A DNA stretch of 64,000 bases from Oceanococcus sp. HetDA_MAG_MS8. Its GTDB lineage: Bacteria > Pseudomonadota > Gammaproteobacteria > Nevskiales > Oceanococcaceae. Below are positions 15,651 to 24,861 of the stretch, piece after piece; the first letter of the stretch is position 1; each line of letters starts with the position of its first letter. The stretch covers positions 1 through 64,000 of the forward strand of contig JAHCMK010000009.1 in NCBI GenBank assembly GCA_019192445.1, read 5' to 3'. Under the pieces are notes generated by a model that worked only from the letters and a program-made list of their open reading frames with translations, was not told the origin of the DNA and did not search any database. The translations under genes were made by a program, and so were the position numbers.

Positions 15651-16655
15651 TTAGGCGGCGCGCTGCCATCGGCGGGGCAAAGCATGCGCTTGCTCCTGCC
15701 AAAACCGGTGCAGCATGCGTGCGCTCAGACGCGGCGCTTCTACCATGGGTAGGTGGCCAATGCCGCGCAGGATGCGGCTTTGCGCCGTGGGCAGTAGCGC
15801 CCGCGCCGTATGAATGCCGCTGACATGAACCAAGCGGTCATGGTCGCCCCAGAGCACCAATGTGGGGGCTCGGCAAGCCGATAAGCCAGGGGCGTCCACA
15901 TCGGGCATGTGGCGCATGAGTTCGGCAAAGAGATGCGCGTTGAGATCGCGTCTGGCAATGATGTCGCCGGCCATCACAGGGGCCAGACTCAGGGCCAAGC
16001 CCCGGTGATGCATGGCCAGTTTCAGTAGCCGATGCACGCCGGCCAAGTTGGCCGGTAGCATGGGGTTGACCCCCTGCGCCAGCTCCCGCTGAAAGCGGGT
16101 TTGGGTGGGGCTATGCAGGCCAGCAGGGTTCAGCAAGGCCAGAGTTTGCGTTAATTCGGGGTGGCGGCCGGCAAGCAAGCCGGCAGCAGCGCCGCCCGCG
16201 GAGTTGCCTACCAAATGCACCGGGCGACCAATTTCTCGGCGAATCCATTCGGCGACGCGGCCAACTTGATCTTCTAGCCCATAGCGAGCGCTGGCATTGA
16301 AGCTGCTTTCACCCCAGGCCGGTAAGTCAAGCATAAAGAGTCGGTAGCGGCTGCTGAGGAGCGGTGCCAGTGGCAGCCAATTTTCTTTGGCGGAGCCAAA
16401 TCCATGCAACAACACCACAGGCTCCGCCGACTCACGACCGGTTTCTAGCCAGGCCATATCGTGATCTTGAATGCGTCGGCTGCGCCGTTGTACTCCAGAC
16501 AGGCTGCTGTGCCAGCGGTGCATCCGCGCTAAGCGCGAGCGAGGCGCTTGGATGGAATAAGGGTGCGGGGCCGTGGTTGCGGCTAAATAACCGTCGCGAA
16601 CGGCATGCAGAAAACCATGCTCGGCGGGTACTGGGCCCGGAAGTAGTAAAGACAT
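15651..16655 (-). CDS. Alpha/beta-fold hydrolase
   Basis: A 334-residue hydrolase. VVLLHGFGSAKENWLPL is the oxyanion HG motif, VHLVGNSAGGAAAGLLA the nucleophile elbow (Ser in G-N-S-A-G), LWGDHDRLV carries the catalytic Asp and GIGHLPMVE the catalytic His. ATG 16655 is chosen because AGGAGG (complement of 16662-16667) is ideally spaced. Likely an esterase or lactonase acting with the downstream monooxygenase; the gap between them is about 160 bp, so co-transcription is uncertain. Confidence 0.8.
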   Translation of the reverse strand: MSLLLPGPVPAEHGFLHAVRDGYLAATTAPHPYSIQAPRSRLARMHRWHSSLSGVQRRSRRIQDHDMAWLETGRESAEPVVLLHGFGSAKENWLPLAPLLSSRYRLFMLDLPAWGESSFNASARYGLEDQVGRVAEWIRREIGRPVHLVGNSAGGAAAGLLAGRHPELTQTLALLNPAGLHSPTQTRFQRELAQGVNPMLPANLAGVHRLLKLAMHHRGLALSLAPVMAGDIIARRDLNAHLFAELMRHMPDVDAPGLSACRAPTLVLWGDHDRLVHVSGIHTARALLPTAQSRILRGIGHLPMVEAPRLSARMLHRFWQEQAHALPRRWQRAA

Positions 16656-16909
16656 CCGCAGCCTCCTGCTTTGTGACATCGATTGATGTAACGGTATGGA
16701 GGGGCTTTATTACTTGTCAAGCAGTTTTAGTTGTTTCGCCCTAATAAATGATGCTGCGGCGCAATAAGGGAGCCGCTTTGCGCGCCACGGGACTAGCCGG
16801 CTCTCGTATAGCCTTTCTTCCTTGCTCGTGGGCTTTTTGCGCGAAATACAGGGAACTCGAATGTGGCTGTGCCACAAGTCGGTGGGGGGGCAGGTGGGGT
16901 GTTGGTCCG

Positions 16910-17077
16910 TTGGGGTCGCTGGCCCTCGCGCCGCTGCGCGGTGCCCTCCGGGGTCTTGCACTTAGTGTGGTCGGCTTGACGCGACGTCGTGTCGCGGCAA
17001 GCCTCAATCGGCCGTCCATGGCCGATTGACCACAGTCGCTGCAAGCCGCCTACGGCGCTCCGGAATGCGGCCCCAAC
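16910..17077 (+). repeat. Structured intergenic repeat, copy 1
   Basis: First of three related copies of about 168 bp (others 21050-21217 and 36393-36562). Shared blocks include TTCGCGCCGC-like and GCGGT.CCCTCCG sequences, GGCAAGCCTCAATCGGCCGT, and a GC-rich end. It contains two perfect stems: CGCGAC/GTCGCG with a 5-base loop, and CAATCGGCC/GGCCGATTG with a 6-base loop. The rest of the 16690-17215 gap shows no gene; frames there are short and lack ribosome-binding sites. It could be a non-autonomous mobile repeat or a structured RNA. Confidence 0.7.
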
Positions 17078-17215
17078 CCACCACCTCAGGATCTGTTGCG
17101 GAGTCCTACCCCGCAATTGCCGGCTGCTGTGGGTCGCGCTGGATTGAGCCGAGTCAGACCTGGACGAGCCCTAACAAACCGCTCACCCGTTCAGCCCACA
17201 CACTGGCGTGAAGTC

Positions 17216-17252
17216 CAAAAAAAAAGGCGGTGATATTTGGCATCACCGCCTT
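17216..17252 (-). terminator. Rho-independent terminator of the DUF885 gene
   Basis: AAGGCGGTGAT (17224-17234) pairs with ATCACCGCCTT (17242-17252) around a 7-base loop. On the minus strand the 11-bp stem is followed by a run of nine T. It lies 20 bp after the DUF885 stop. Confidence 0.85.
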
Positions 17253-17272
17253 GATATGCCGGGCCTGCTGCC

Positions 17273-19165
17273 TCAGGCCTTGGTGGCCTGCTCCTTGGCA
17301 ATCCACTGCTCAACGCGGCGCTCCAGAATGGCCAGCGGCATGGCGCCGCCACCCAGCACGGTGTCGTGGAAGGCGCGGATATCGAAGTTCTCACCGAGTG
17401 CTTCTTCAGCACGGCGGCGCAGTTCCTGAATCTTCAACATGCCGATTTTGTAGCTGGTGGCCTGGCCTGGCAGCACCAAATAGCGGCGGACCTCAGAGCG
17501 GGCCTGCGCTTCGGTGATTGCGGAGTTGGCCAGGAAATACTGCACGGCTTTTTCTTCGCTCCAGCCCTTGGCATGCAAGCCGGTATCGAGCACCAAACGG
17601 ATGGCGCGCCACATCTCGGAGCCGACGCGGCCGAAGTTGGAGATAGGGGTTTCATAGGTTCCGGGAATCTCGGTGGCCAGCCACTCTGAGTACAAGGCCC
17701 AACCTTCGGCGTAGGCCGTAAATCCGGCCTGGGTGCGGAAGGTGGGCAGGTTCTCGAGCTCCTGGGCAATGGAAATTTGCATGTGATGGCCGGGGTTGCC
17801 CTCGTGATACGCAATCACCTCCAGTTCGGACTTGGGCATGGCCGTCATATCCGAAAGGTGGGCGTAGTAGGTGCCAGGGCGTGAGCCATCGGGCGTGCCG
17901 GGGTAGTAATGCTGAGCCGCGCCGGGTTGTTCGCGGAAGGGTTCTACCCGCTTCACCACCAGCTCGGCCTTGGGCATGATGCCGAAGTACTGCGGCAGCT
18001 TTTCGGTCACCAGATCAATGGCGGCGGTAGCGTCATCAATGTAGGCCTGGCGCCCGGCATCGGTATCCGGGTAGTACAGGCGGCGGTCATCCTTGGTCTC
18101 GCGCAGGTAGCTGAAGAACTCTTGCAGGCTGCCTTCAAAACCGAAGTCTTGTTGGATCTCCTCCATCTCCGCCCGCAGCCGCGCGACTTCGGCCAGACCG
18201 ATCTCATGAATCTCGTCTGCCGTCAGGTCGGTGGTGGTCTGGTTAGCCAGACGTTCGTTGTAATAAGCCTCGCCATTGGGCAGAGCAGTCACACCCTGGG
18301 CGCTGTCGCCAGCTTTGGCTTGGTCTTCAATCTGCCAAGCAATCAGGCTGGCATAGGCGGGCTGCAGATCTTCGACGAGGGCCTTGCGGGCGGCGGTTTT
18401 GAGCGCCTCGGCTTGCTTCTCGTCGATGGCCTCCTGCTCCAGCAACGTGGCAACTTTGCTTTGCACGTCGGCCCAGAGGGCGCTGTCTTCGTCGCTGTCA
18501 TCAAAGGGTTGGCCCGAGATGATTTTGCGGCTTTCGTCAATCACGCTTTCGTAGGCGAAATAGGGTGGGCGCACGCCCCCTTCAGCCACCAGTTTCGACA
18601 GTCCCACCAACTGCTTGATGGCCCGAGCGCTTTCGCTGATGCGCTGGATGTAGTTGCGCATGTCTTCATGGTCTTCCACTTTATGGAAGGCGATGAGCAG
18701 CTGCGGGAAGAAGCCATGAATGGCGCGCATCTGCTCGAAAACGTAGCGGTTCGTGCGGAAGGCATTGGCGGCCAGGGCTTGCTCGGCCTGATACACCCAG
18801 ATGTCGTAAGAGGTTTGGCCTTCTGGCGTCAGCTTGTCGTAATCGAAGCTCTGGCGCAGCTCTTTCAGGTGCGCCCGCGTGCGCGCCATTTCCGCATCCA
18901 TGGACTCGATGGAAAAGTCATCAATTTGGTTTTGGAGCTCGTCGCGGCCCAAAAAAGTGAGCTCAATGGGGCTGTAGAGCAGCTCCTCTTCGTAGGTTTT
19001 TTCAAACCACTGATTCAGTCTCTGAGTTTCGCTTTGAACGCCCTTGTCGGCCTGGGCGTGAGTGTCGGCGGGGGCTGCAGCGCCGGAGGGCTGAGCGGAC
19101 TGATCCGGCGTTCCACAGGCCAGGAGTGCCAGGGTGCTGAGTAGCAAGAAAAGTGAGTTGCGCAT
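17273..19165 (-). CDS. DUF885 family lipoprotein, putative metallohydrolase
   Basis: A 630-residue envelope protein. ATG 19165 gives a clean signal with lipobox (LALLACGT, Cys about residue 17). The DUF885 hallmark VIAYHEGNPGHHMQISIAQEL (about residues 445-465) resembles a zinc-binding H-E-x-x-x-x-x-H-H active site. The C-terminal third (SEWLATEIPG, RLVLDTGLHAKGWSEEKAVQYF) is strongly typical. Some members are described as peptidases; the substrate is not known. It stands alone, with a strong terminator behind it. Confidence 0.85.
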   Translation of the reverse strand: MRNSLFLLLSTLALLACGTPDQSAQPSGAAAPADTHAQADKGVQSETQRLNQWFEKTYEEELLYSPIELTFLGRDELQNQIDDFSIESMDAEMARTRAHLKELRQSFDYDKLTPEGQTSYDIWVYQAEQALAANAFRTNRYVFEQMRAIHGFFPQLLIAFHKVEDHEDMRNYIQRISESARAIKQLVGLSKLVAEGGVRPPYFAYESVIDESRKIISGQPFDDSDEDSALWADVQSKVATLLEQEAIDEKQAEALKTAARKALVEDLQPAYASLIAWQIEDQAKAGDSAQGVTALPNGEAYYNERLANQTTTDLTADEIHEIGLAEVARLRAEMEEIQQDFGFEGSLQEFFSYLRETKDDRRLYYPDTDAGRQAYIDDATAAIDLVTEKLPQYFGIMPKAELVVKRVEPFREQPGAAQHYYPGTPDGSRPGTYYAHLSDMTAMPKSELEVIAYHEGNPGHHMQISIAQELENLPTFRTQAGFTAYAEGWALYSEWLATEIPGTYETPISNFGRVGSEMWRAIRLVLDTGLHAKGWSEEKAVQYFLANSAITEAQARSEVRRYLVLPGQATSYKIGMLKIQELRRRAEEALGENFDIRAFHDTVLGGGAMPLAILERRVEQWIAKEQATKA

Positions 19166-19347
19166 GGGGGTCCTCAAGGCGTTGCAATGGTCAAATGGTG
19201 CCATGCCCGGCGGTGCTGTGTTTCACACTGGGTGCACGGCTCCTCCGGAGGCGCACGGGTAAGGCCGTTCATGGGACCTTGGTCATGACCCTGTAACAGC
19301 GCGGCCTCATCCTAAGGAAGAACCTTAGGTACAAGAGAAATCCCCCC

Positions 19348-20820
19348 ATGTCCGCATCCCATGATGTGTCGCTCAAGCGGCGCGAGTTTCTACAGTCCAT
19401 TTTTTTGACCGCGGGTGCCATGTCATCGCCCGCCCTGCTCACCGCCTGTGGTGGTGATGGTGACACGCCTACCCTGGCGGGCTCCCTGCAAGGCGATAAG
19501 GCCATGCTGCCGATCGAGCCCGGCCCGCTTTACAACATTGGTCCGCTGGTGGATGCCGGCGTCGATCAGGCCATGGTCCCGGAAGGCTTCAGTCTGCGCC
19601 GCGTGGCTGCGCATTTGACCAATCCTGTCTCTGGTCTATTTGATCCCTTGGGTGCGAGTGGCTACGTGTGGCACCAGGCCCCGGATGGCGGCGCGGTCTT
19701 CGCTGCCGGCGACGGTGGCTGGGTTTACGCCTGTAATAGTGAAATTAATCCCGGTAGTGGCGCCTTCGGCTCTTCCCGTGACGGTGGTGTGGGTGCATTG
19801 CGCTTTGATGCCGACGGCAATGTGGTGGATAGCTACCGCATTCTGGACGGTACTCGTCGCAACTGCGCAGGCGGTGCCACGCCCTGGGGTACCTGGATTA
19901 GCTGTGAAGAAGTAGGCGATGGTTATGCCTGGGAATGCGATCCCTTTGGCAGCCCGGCCGATGCCCGCCGCCTTGATGGCCTTGGCCGTTACAACATGGA
20001 AGCGGCCGCAGTCGATCTACCCACGCGCACGGCCTATGTGACCGAAGACAGCGGCAGTGGCCGTTTCTACCGTTTCAGCTCAGCGCCTAATGATGTGATT
20101 GTGGGTTCGGATGGCCAATTGCGCCTGAACATGATCGAAGGCCAACTCGAAGTGTTGGAAATCGAAGGCTTCGAGAATGGTGGCTATATCGAAACCGACG
20201 AGGCGGCCCGTGAGCTGCGTCGCGTCCGTTGGGTGCCCGTGGTGCAGCCCGAGCGGCCACAAGGCCAGGTGCGTGGCGAACTCGCCGATGCCGGTTTGCC
20301 GGTGCCGGGCACCGTGTTCCGGGGCGGGGAAGGGCTGTGGATTTACGATGTGCCTGCGCAGGCTCAGCGCGTGGCGCCGGGCAGCGAGGCGCCCACGCGC
20401 GCCGTGGCCTTTTTTGCCTGCAAGGGCGACAACCGGGTTTTCGCTCTGGATCTGGACAACGACCTGATTCAGTCGGTTTTCGACAACGAGTTCATTGACC
20501 CGGCCTTTGATGACGTGGATAACGTGGTGGTCAGCCCCTCCGGCGATGTGCTGGTAGCCGAAGACGGCGATGGCATGCGCCTGATCGTGGTGGCGCCGGG
20601 TAAGCCGGCCAAAGTGCTGGTCAAGATCAATACGCCGGGTTCCGAAATTACCGGGCCGGCCTTCACTCCGGATGGCTCGCGGCTGTACTTCAACTCCCAG
20701 CGTGGGCCCAACATCCCGCTTCAGAACTTGGATCTGATCGCCCAGTTCCCCGGCCTGCGCAATGGCACCGGCGTGACCTACGAGCTGACCATTCCCGAAG
20801 AGTTTCGTCGGCGTAGCTGA
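19348..20820 (+). CDS. DUF839 (PhoX-like) Tat-exported lipoprotein
   Basis: A 490-residue protein with a twin-arginine signal (SLKRREFLQSIFLTAGA) followed by a lipobox-like LLTACGG, so it is probably exported folded and lipidated. Family blocks include PEGFSLR, the aromatic VWHQAPDGGAVF, NCAGGATPWGTWISCEE, YVTEDSGSGRFYRF and the C-terminal FTPDGSRLYFNSQRG. Related PhoX enzymes are calcium/iron phosphatases with a beta-propeller; NCAGG..PW..W..CEE is one of their metal-site blocks. Whether this protein is a phosphatase is unproven. A paralogue lies at 36723-38144. Confidence 0.82.
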   Translation: MSASHDVSLKRREFLQSIFLTAGAMSSPALLTACGGDGDTPTLAGSLQGDKAMLPIEPGPLYNIGPLVDAGVDQAMVPEGFSLRRVAAHLTNPVSGLFDPLGASGYVWHQAPDGGAVFAAGDGGWVYACNSEINPGSGAFGSSRDGGVGALRFDADGNVVDSYRILDGTRRNCAGGATPWGTWISCEEVGDGYAWECDPFGSPADARRLDGLGRYNMEAAAVDLPTRTAYVTEDSGSGRFYRFSSAPNDVIVGSDGQLRLNMIEGQLEVLEIEGFENGGYIETDEAARELRRVRWVPVVQPERPQGQVRGELADAGLPVPGTVFRGGEGLWIYDVPAQAQRVAPGSEAPTRAVAFFACKGDNRVFALDLDNDLIQSVFDNEFIDPAFDDVDNVVVSPSGDVLVAEDGDGMRLIVVAPGKPAKVLVKINTPGSEITGPAFTPDGSRLYFNSQRGPNIPLQNLDLIAQFPGLRNGTGVTYELTIPEEFRRRS

Positions 20821-20865
20821 GTCATGGCTCAGCATGACGGCTGAGCCTTGCATCCAGCACAAGGA

Positions 20866-20891
20866 AAAGAGGGCTTCGGCCCTCTTTTTTT
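20866..20891 (+). terminator. Rho-independent terminator of the DUF839 gene
   Basis: AGAGGGC (20868-20874) pairs with GCCCTCT (20879-20885) around a TTCG tetraloop, followed by a T-run. A second stem GGCTCAGC/GCTGAGCC (20826-20847) lies directly after the stop codon. Confidence 0.85.
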
Positions 20892-21049
20892 GTGGTTCCT
20901 CAGGTCTTGGTGTGGATTGACGCGATACGCATTCCATCGCGGTGAGGTCAGAACTACCTGGGCGAATACCGTGTCTGGTCTCGAAAACCACCCACTTTCA
21001 AGCAGGTACTTCGATGCGCCTGTTGCGTTGGTAGCGGCATGTTGGGCCA

Positions 21050-21217
21050 TTGGAGCCGCTGTCCTTCGCGCCGCTGCGCGGTACCCTCCGGCGTCTTGTG
21101 CTTGATGTGGCCGGCTTGACGCGACGTCGTGTCGCGGCAAGCCTCAATCGGCCGTCCGTGGCCAATTGACCACAGTCGCTGCAAGCCGCCTGCGGCGCTC
21201 CGGAACGCGACCCCAAC
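21050..21217 (+). repeat. Structured intergenic repeat, copy 2
   Basis: Closest match to copy 1. The core from GGCTTGACGCGACGTCGTG through AATCGGCCGTCC to GACCACAGTCGCTGCAAG is almost unchanged. The CAATCGGCC stem here has one change (GGCCAATTG on the right). It lies in the gap between the DUF839 terminator and the TonB receptor promoter; apart from those signals the 20892-21424 stretch shows no gene. Confidence 0.7.
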
Positions 21218-21424
21218 GGCCCAACATGCCGCCGGCCTACGAGCCGAGCACCGATATCCCGTCCGTCATTGCCGGATGTGGCGCGAGCGCGATTCCCGGC
21301 CTAGGGCGAGCAGGGCACCCACAGCCAGGTGCGGCAAACCCACCCAAGGGCCCGCTAAACCGCTAAGAACCATTCTTCGCATGCGCTGTTAAAGGTCTCG
21401 CCCAGGCACAGTAGGCTTGGCTCA

Positions 21425-21452
21425 TTGACATGCGAATGAGAACGGTTACTAT
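21425..21452 (+). promoter_or_regulatory. Probable Fur-regulated promoter of the TonB receptor gene
   Basis: TTGACA (21425-21430) is a perfect -35 hexamer and TACTAT (21447-21452) a fair -10 with a 16-bp spacer. Between them TGAGAACGGTTACTA (21437-21451) resembles the 7-1-7 Fur box TGATAAT-N-ATTATCA at 9 of 14 positions. Iron-loaded Fur there would block RNA polymerase. It fits the heme-uptake genes downstream. Inferred from sequence only. Confidence 0.5.
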
Positions 21453-21501
21453 TGGCAACACCATTTGCTGATAGGTGCGGTAGGTCGCAGGACGCGACTC
21501 G

Positions 21502-23520
21502 TTGCGAATGTTTGTGCTGAAGAGAATGTCTCGGGGCTGGAATGCCCACTCTCTGCTGATTGCCTTAAGCAGCCTGGCTGGTGCTGCCTACTCCGGGCTG
21601 GCCATGGCGGCTACCGAACTCGATCCTGTGGTGGTCACCGCCACCCGTACCGAGCGTACGGCCGCCGATGCGCCGGTTCGCATCGAGGTGGTGAGCAGTG
21701 CGGAGCTGGAGCGCACCCATGCACGCACGCTCAAGGAGGCGCTGGAAGATGTGCCGGGACTGCAACTGCGGCCGATTCACGGCAAGGCCGGTTTCGAGGC
21801 TTCCCTGCAGGGCTTGAGCGGTGAGCAGGTGCTGGTGCTCATCGATGGTTTGCCGCTGACCGCCACCACAGGGTCGACCGTGGATCTGAGCCAGATTGCC
21901 CTGGCTGACGTGGAGCGGGTGGAAGTCGTCAAAGGGGCTATGTCGGCTCAATACGGCAGTGCGGCCATGGGCGGGGTCATCAACGTGATTACCCGCGACA
22001 TCGATACTGCGTTGATGGCCGAAACCCGTTTCGACGGTGGCAGTTATGGCAACCAAAACCCGTCTGGCGAACAGGCCGAGCCGGCCAACCGGCATGGCCG
22101 CTTTAGGGTGCAGGGCGGTATGGGCGATTGGCGGCTGCGTTTGGCCGCCGATAGCCGCAATTCGGCGGGCATCGATCCGGAGCCTGAAACATGGGCCCGT
22201 CCCGGCGATGCCATTCGCCGACGTCAGCTCAATCTGCGTAGCCAATGGTTGCCCGATGCTCAACGCTCCGCTTATGTGGATTTGAGTCAGTTTCGTGAGT
22301 CGGTCTCCAGCCGCTATGTCTTCAGCCTACCGGGCCGCGAAGTGCCCCAGGAACGCACGGAAGAGGTGGAGCGGTTACGCATCAGCGGTGGCGGGCGGTG
22401 GCAATTGCCCCGCGGTTATCGCTTGCGCCTGGATGCGCTCACTGAAGAGCTGCGCATCGATACCCTTAAAAATGCCCAGAACCAGAGCTTTGATGACCGC
22501 GATGCCGATCTGGGGCTCACTCAGGCCACCTTGCTGTTGGACATGCCCGAGTTTGGCAACCATCTGGTGCAGTGGGGACTGACCTATCACGCCGAAGATC
22601 TGGCTCAGGCGCTGGACGGGGTAAGCGAGCTGCGAAGCGCCGAGGGCGTCAGCCGGGTGAGCCAAGAGATCTTCGTGCAGGACGACTGGCAGCTCGGCGG
22701 CGGCTGGGAATTGCTACTCGGCGCGCGCCACCAACAAGACTCCGATTTTGGCGGCTTCACCGCGCCCAAGCTCAACCTGCGCGGCCATTTGCTGGAGCGC
22801 CCCGGTCTGCGCGGCACGCTACGTATGGGCTGGGCCCAGGGTTATCGCGTGCCCAACCTCAAGGAGCGCAACTTCCGCTTCGACCACAGCGCGCTGGGCT
22901 ATGTGGTGGTGGGCAATGCCAATCTGCAGCCCGAAACATCCAATAGCTGGCAGTTGGGTTGGCGCATGGACTGGCATGGCGGCCACTGGCTGGACCTGAA
23001 TTTGTTCCAGAACCAACTTCAAGACCTCATCCAGGTGGATAGCACCAATGCGCCGGTGGTGAACGGCATCCAGCAATTCACTTACGAAAACATCAGCCGC
23101 GCCAGCACCGAGGGTGTAGAAGTCGCAGCCTACTGGCAGGCCGGCTACTGGCTGGGCATCAGTGCGGCCTGGACGGCCATGCAGACCCGCGATGAGGACA
23201 GCGGCCAAGCACTGACCCGACGGCCCGATCACCAGGCCCGACTCGGTGCGGACTGGCAGCCCACACCCAAGCTGCAGGTGGTCACCCGGCTGCGCTACCA
23301 AAGCGATGAATTAATTGCGGCCCAAAGCGGCGAACGCTCCCCGGCCTGGACCGTGCTGGATGCCAGCCTGAACTACGACTGGTCCGATTCTTTGCGCCTG
23401 TTGGCTGGGGTGAACAACCTGTTGGACGCCCAGCGCGACTTCAATGATCCCTTCGATTTCGGCCCCATTGCCGGTCGTTTTGCCTATGTGGGCCTGCGTT
23501 ACCTCTGGCAGGCCCCGTGA
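21502..23520 (+). CDS. TonB-dependent outer-membrane receptor, probable heme uptake
   Basis: A 672-residue receptor. The signal peptide ends at GLAMA-ATELD (about residue 37), followed by a TonB-box-like LDPVVVTATRTE and a plug domain (VRIEVVSSAELE, LSGEQVLVLIDGLPL, RVEVVKGAMSAQYGSAAMGGVINVIT). The rest is a 22-strand barrel ending in an aromatic strand (GRFAYVGLRYLWQAP). The barrel region NLKERNFRFDHSALGYVVVGNANLQPETSNSWQ is the conserved late-barrel block. The following gene encodes an HmuY-like heme-binding lipoprotein, which together with the Fur-like promoter supports heme or an iron complex as the substrate. Confidence 0.88.
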   Translation: MRMFVLKRMSRGWNAHSLLIALSSLAGAAYSGLAMAATELDPVVVTATRTERTAADAPVRIEVVSSAELERTHARTLKEALEDVPGLQLRPIHGKAGFEASLQGLSGEQVLVLIDGLPLTATTGSTVDLSQIALADVERVEVVKGAMSAQYGSAAMGGVINVITRDIDTALMAETRFDGGSYGNQNPSGEQAEPANRHGRFRVQGGMGDWRLRLAADSRNSAGIDPEPETWARPGDAIRRRQLNLRSQWLPDAQRSAYVDLSQFRESVSSRYVFSLPGREVPQERTEEVERLRISGGGRWQLPRGYRLRLDALTEELRIDTLKNAQNQSFDDRDADLGLTQATLLLDMPEFGNHLVQWGLTYHAEDLAQALDGVSELRSAEGVSRVSQEIFVQDDWQLGGGWELLLGARHQQDSDFGGFTAPKLNLRGHLLERPGLRGTLRMGWAQGYRVPNLKERNFRFDHSALGYVVVGNANLQPETSNSWQLGWRMDWHGGHWLDLNLFQNQLQDLIQVDSTNAPVVNGIQQFTYENISRASTEGVEVAAYWQAGYWLGISAAWTAMQTRDEDSGQALTRRPDHQARLGADWQPTPKLQVVTRLRYQSDELIAAQSGERSPAWTVLDASLNYDWSDSLRLLAGVNNLLDAQRDFNDPFDFGPIAGRFAYVGLRYLWQAP

Positions 23521-23552
23521 TCTTCCTTGCTTTCCCGATCAGGAGTAATTGC

Positions 23553-24779
23553 ATGAATTTCTCTTCCCTTCATCTCGCTGCGGCGACGCTGGCCCTGCTT
23601 CTCGCCGCGTGTGGTGGTGGCTCCGGCTCTGAGGGTTCCAGTAGCGCGGATACCGACTCCTCTACACCGGATAGCAGTGCGCCAGACACCACCAAGGCCT
23701 GCGCAGCCGCCGATAGCAATGGGGTGATTGCCTGCACCATTGACGCCACCTCTTTCACGGATTTTGCCTATCTGGACCTCGATGCCGCAGAGCTGGTCAG
23801 CACCGATGACCTGGACGCTGCGGAGGCGCCGCGCTGGGACTTGGGCCTGCGCCGCTTCGGCGTGATTCTCAACGGTGGGGCCTCCGGCGCTGGCGCGGTG
23901 GGTGGGGCCGTGCTGGATAGCCAGGACAGCTTCTACGATGCCGAAGGGGCGCCCAATGTGAGCGTGTTTACCAACAGCACCGCCGCCAGCGAATACGAGC
24001 ATCTGTTGGCAGACTTCACCCTGCCCGATCGTTTGACCCTGGATAGCGTGGTTACGGCTTTTGACGTAGCCGTAGATGACAGCGGCCCCATTTGGGACTA
24101 CGGCTGGTATCGCTTCGACCCGGCCAGCGGCACCATTACCCAGAACGATGCCAATGGCTGGCTGCTGCGCTCCAATACCGGGAATAGCTACGCCCGCATG
24201 CGGGTCACGGCTCTGGATTTCCCTACCCGCCAGGGGCAGGGCGTGCGCGACTTCAGTATTGCCCTGGATGTGCAGCCCGCAGGGACGGAGCAATTCAGCA
24301 ATAGCACCGCCTTTAGCGGCAGCATTCCGCCCGAGGGTGGCGCGCGCTGCTTCGATTTCGATGCCGGGGTGGATGTGGATTGCACCAATCCCGAGTGGGA
24401 TCTGCGCTTGGCCTTCGAGGGCCGCAGTTTCTCCCTGCGCACCAATAGCGGACCCAGTGGCGAGGGGCAGGCAGCCGCCTTTGGGCCCTTCACCTGGCAG
24501 GAACTCTCCAGCTACACCAGCGCCACCATCGATGCCAACGGCGGCAGCTTGGCCAACTTGTACCGGGCCGATAGCACCGGCGGCGTCTTCGATGACCAGC
24601 CCTGGTATGAGTACAACCTGCAAAACCGTCGCCAGCTCTGGCCCAACTATCGGGTGTACCTGATTCGCGGCGGGGAGGAGGCGACGCCTTATGCGCTGCA
24701 GATCATCGACTACTACAACGCAGCAGGCGACACCAGCGGCTTTGTCACCCTGCGTTATCGCCCGCTACCCAGCTCCTAA
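23553..24779 (+). CDS. HmuY-family lipoprotein
   Basis: A 408-residue lipoprotein with lipobox LALLLAACGG (Cys about residue 19) and a serine/aspartate-rich linker (residues about 20-50). The mature domain shows HmuY features: FAYLDLDAAELV, then a WDLGLRRFGVILNGG block repeated in form by WDLRLAFEGRSFSLRTNSG, and a C-terminal YALQIIDYYN then GFVTLRYR. HmuY proteins capture heme and hand it to the TonB receptor. ATG 23553 is chosen for AGGAG at 23541-23545; the gene follows the receptor by 32 bp. Two HmuY-like units in one chain is longer than the usual roughly 200 residues. Confidence 0.8.
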   Translation: MNFSSLHLAAATLALLLAACGGGSGSEGSSSADTDSSTPDSSAPDTTKACAAADSNGVIACTIDATSFTDFAYLDLDAAELVSTDDLDAAEAPRWDLGLRRFGVILNGGASGAGAVGGAVLDSQDSFYDAEGAPNVSVFTNSTAASEYEHLLADFTLPDRLTLDSVVTAFDVAVDDSGPIWDYGWYRFDPASGTITQNDANGWLLRSNTGNSYARMRVTALDFPTRQGQGVRDFSIALDVQPAGTEQFSNSTAFSGSIPPEGGARCFDFDAGVDVDCTNPEWDLRLAFEGRSFSLRTNSGPSGEGQAAAFGPFTWQELSSYTSATIDANGGSLANLYRADSTGGVFDDQPWYEYNLQNRRQLWPNYRVYLIRGGEEATPYALQIIDYYNAAGDTSGFVTLRYRPLPSS

Positions 24780-24861
24780 GTTGCGCTCAGCGCCGGATCG
24801 TTTCGCTGGCCCGGTCGGATCGCCGCAAGGCCCCGGCCGGGTTGGCACCAATGCGAAGGGA

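Noticed and set aside
16748-17215. Several open frames of 80-110 codons on both strands in the repeat region
   Set aside because: They cross the structured repeat, recur in the other copies in different frames and have no coding signature.
17909-19144. Long open frame opposite the DUF885 gene
   Set aside because: Mirror-frame artefact in GC-rich DNA; the DUF885 protein has a signal, lipobox and the HEGNPGHH motif, and a terminator on its own strand.
23499-24623. Long minus-strand frame over the HmuY-like gene
   Set aside because: No ribosome-binding site or recognisable family; the plus-strand HmuY protein has a lipobox and the conserved blocks.
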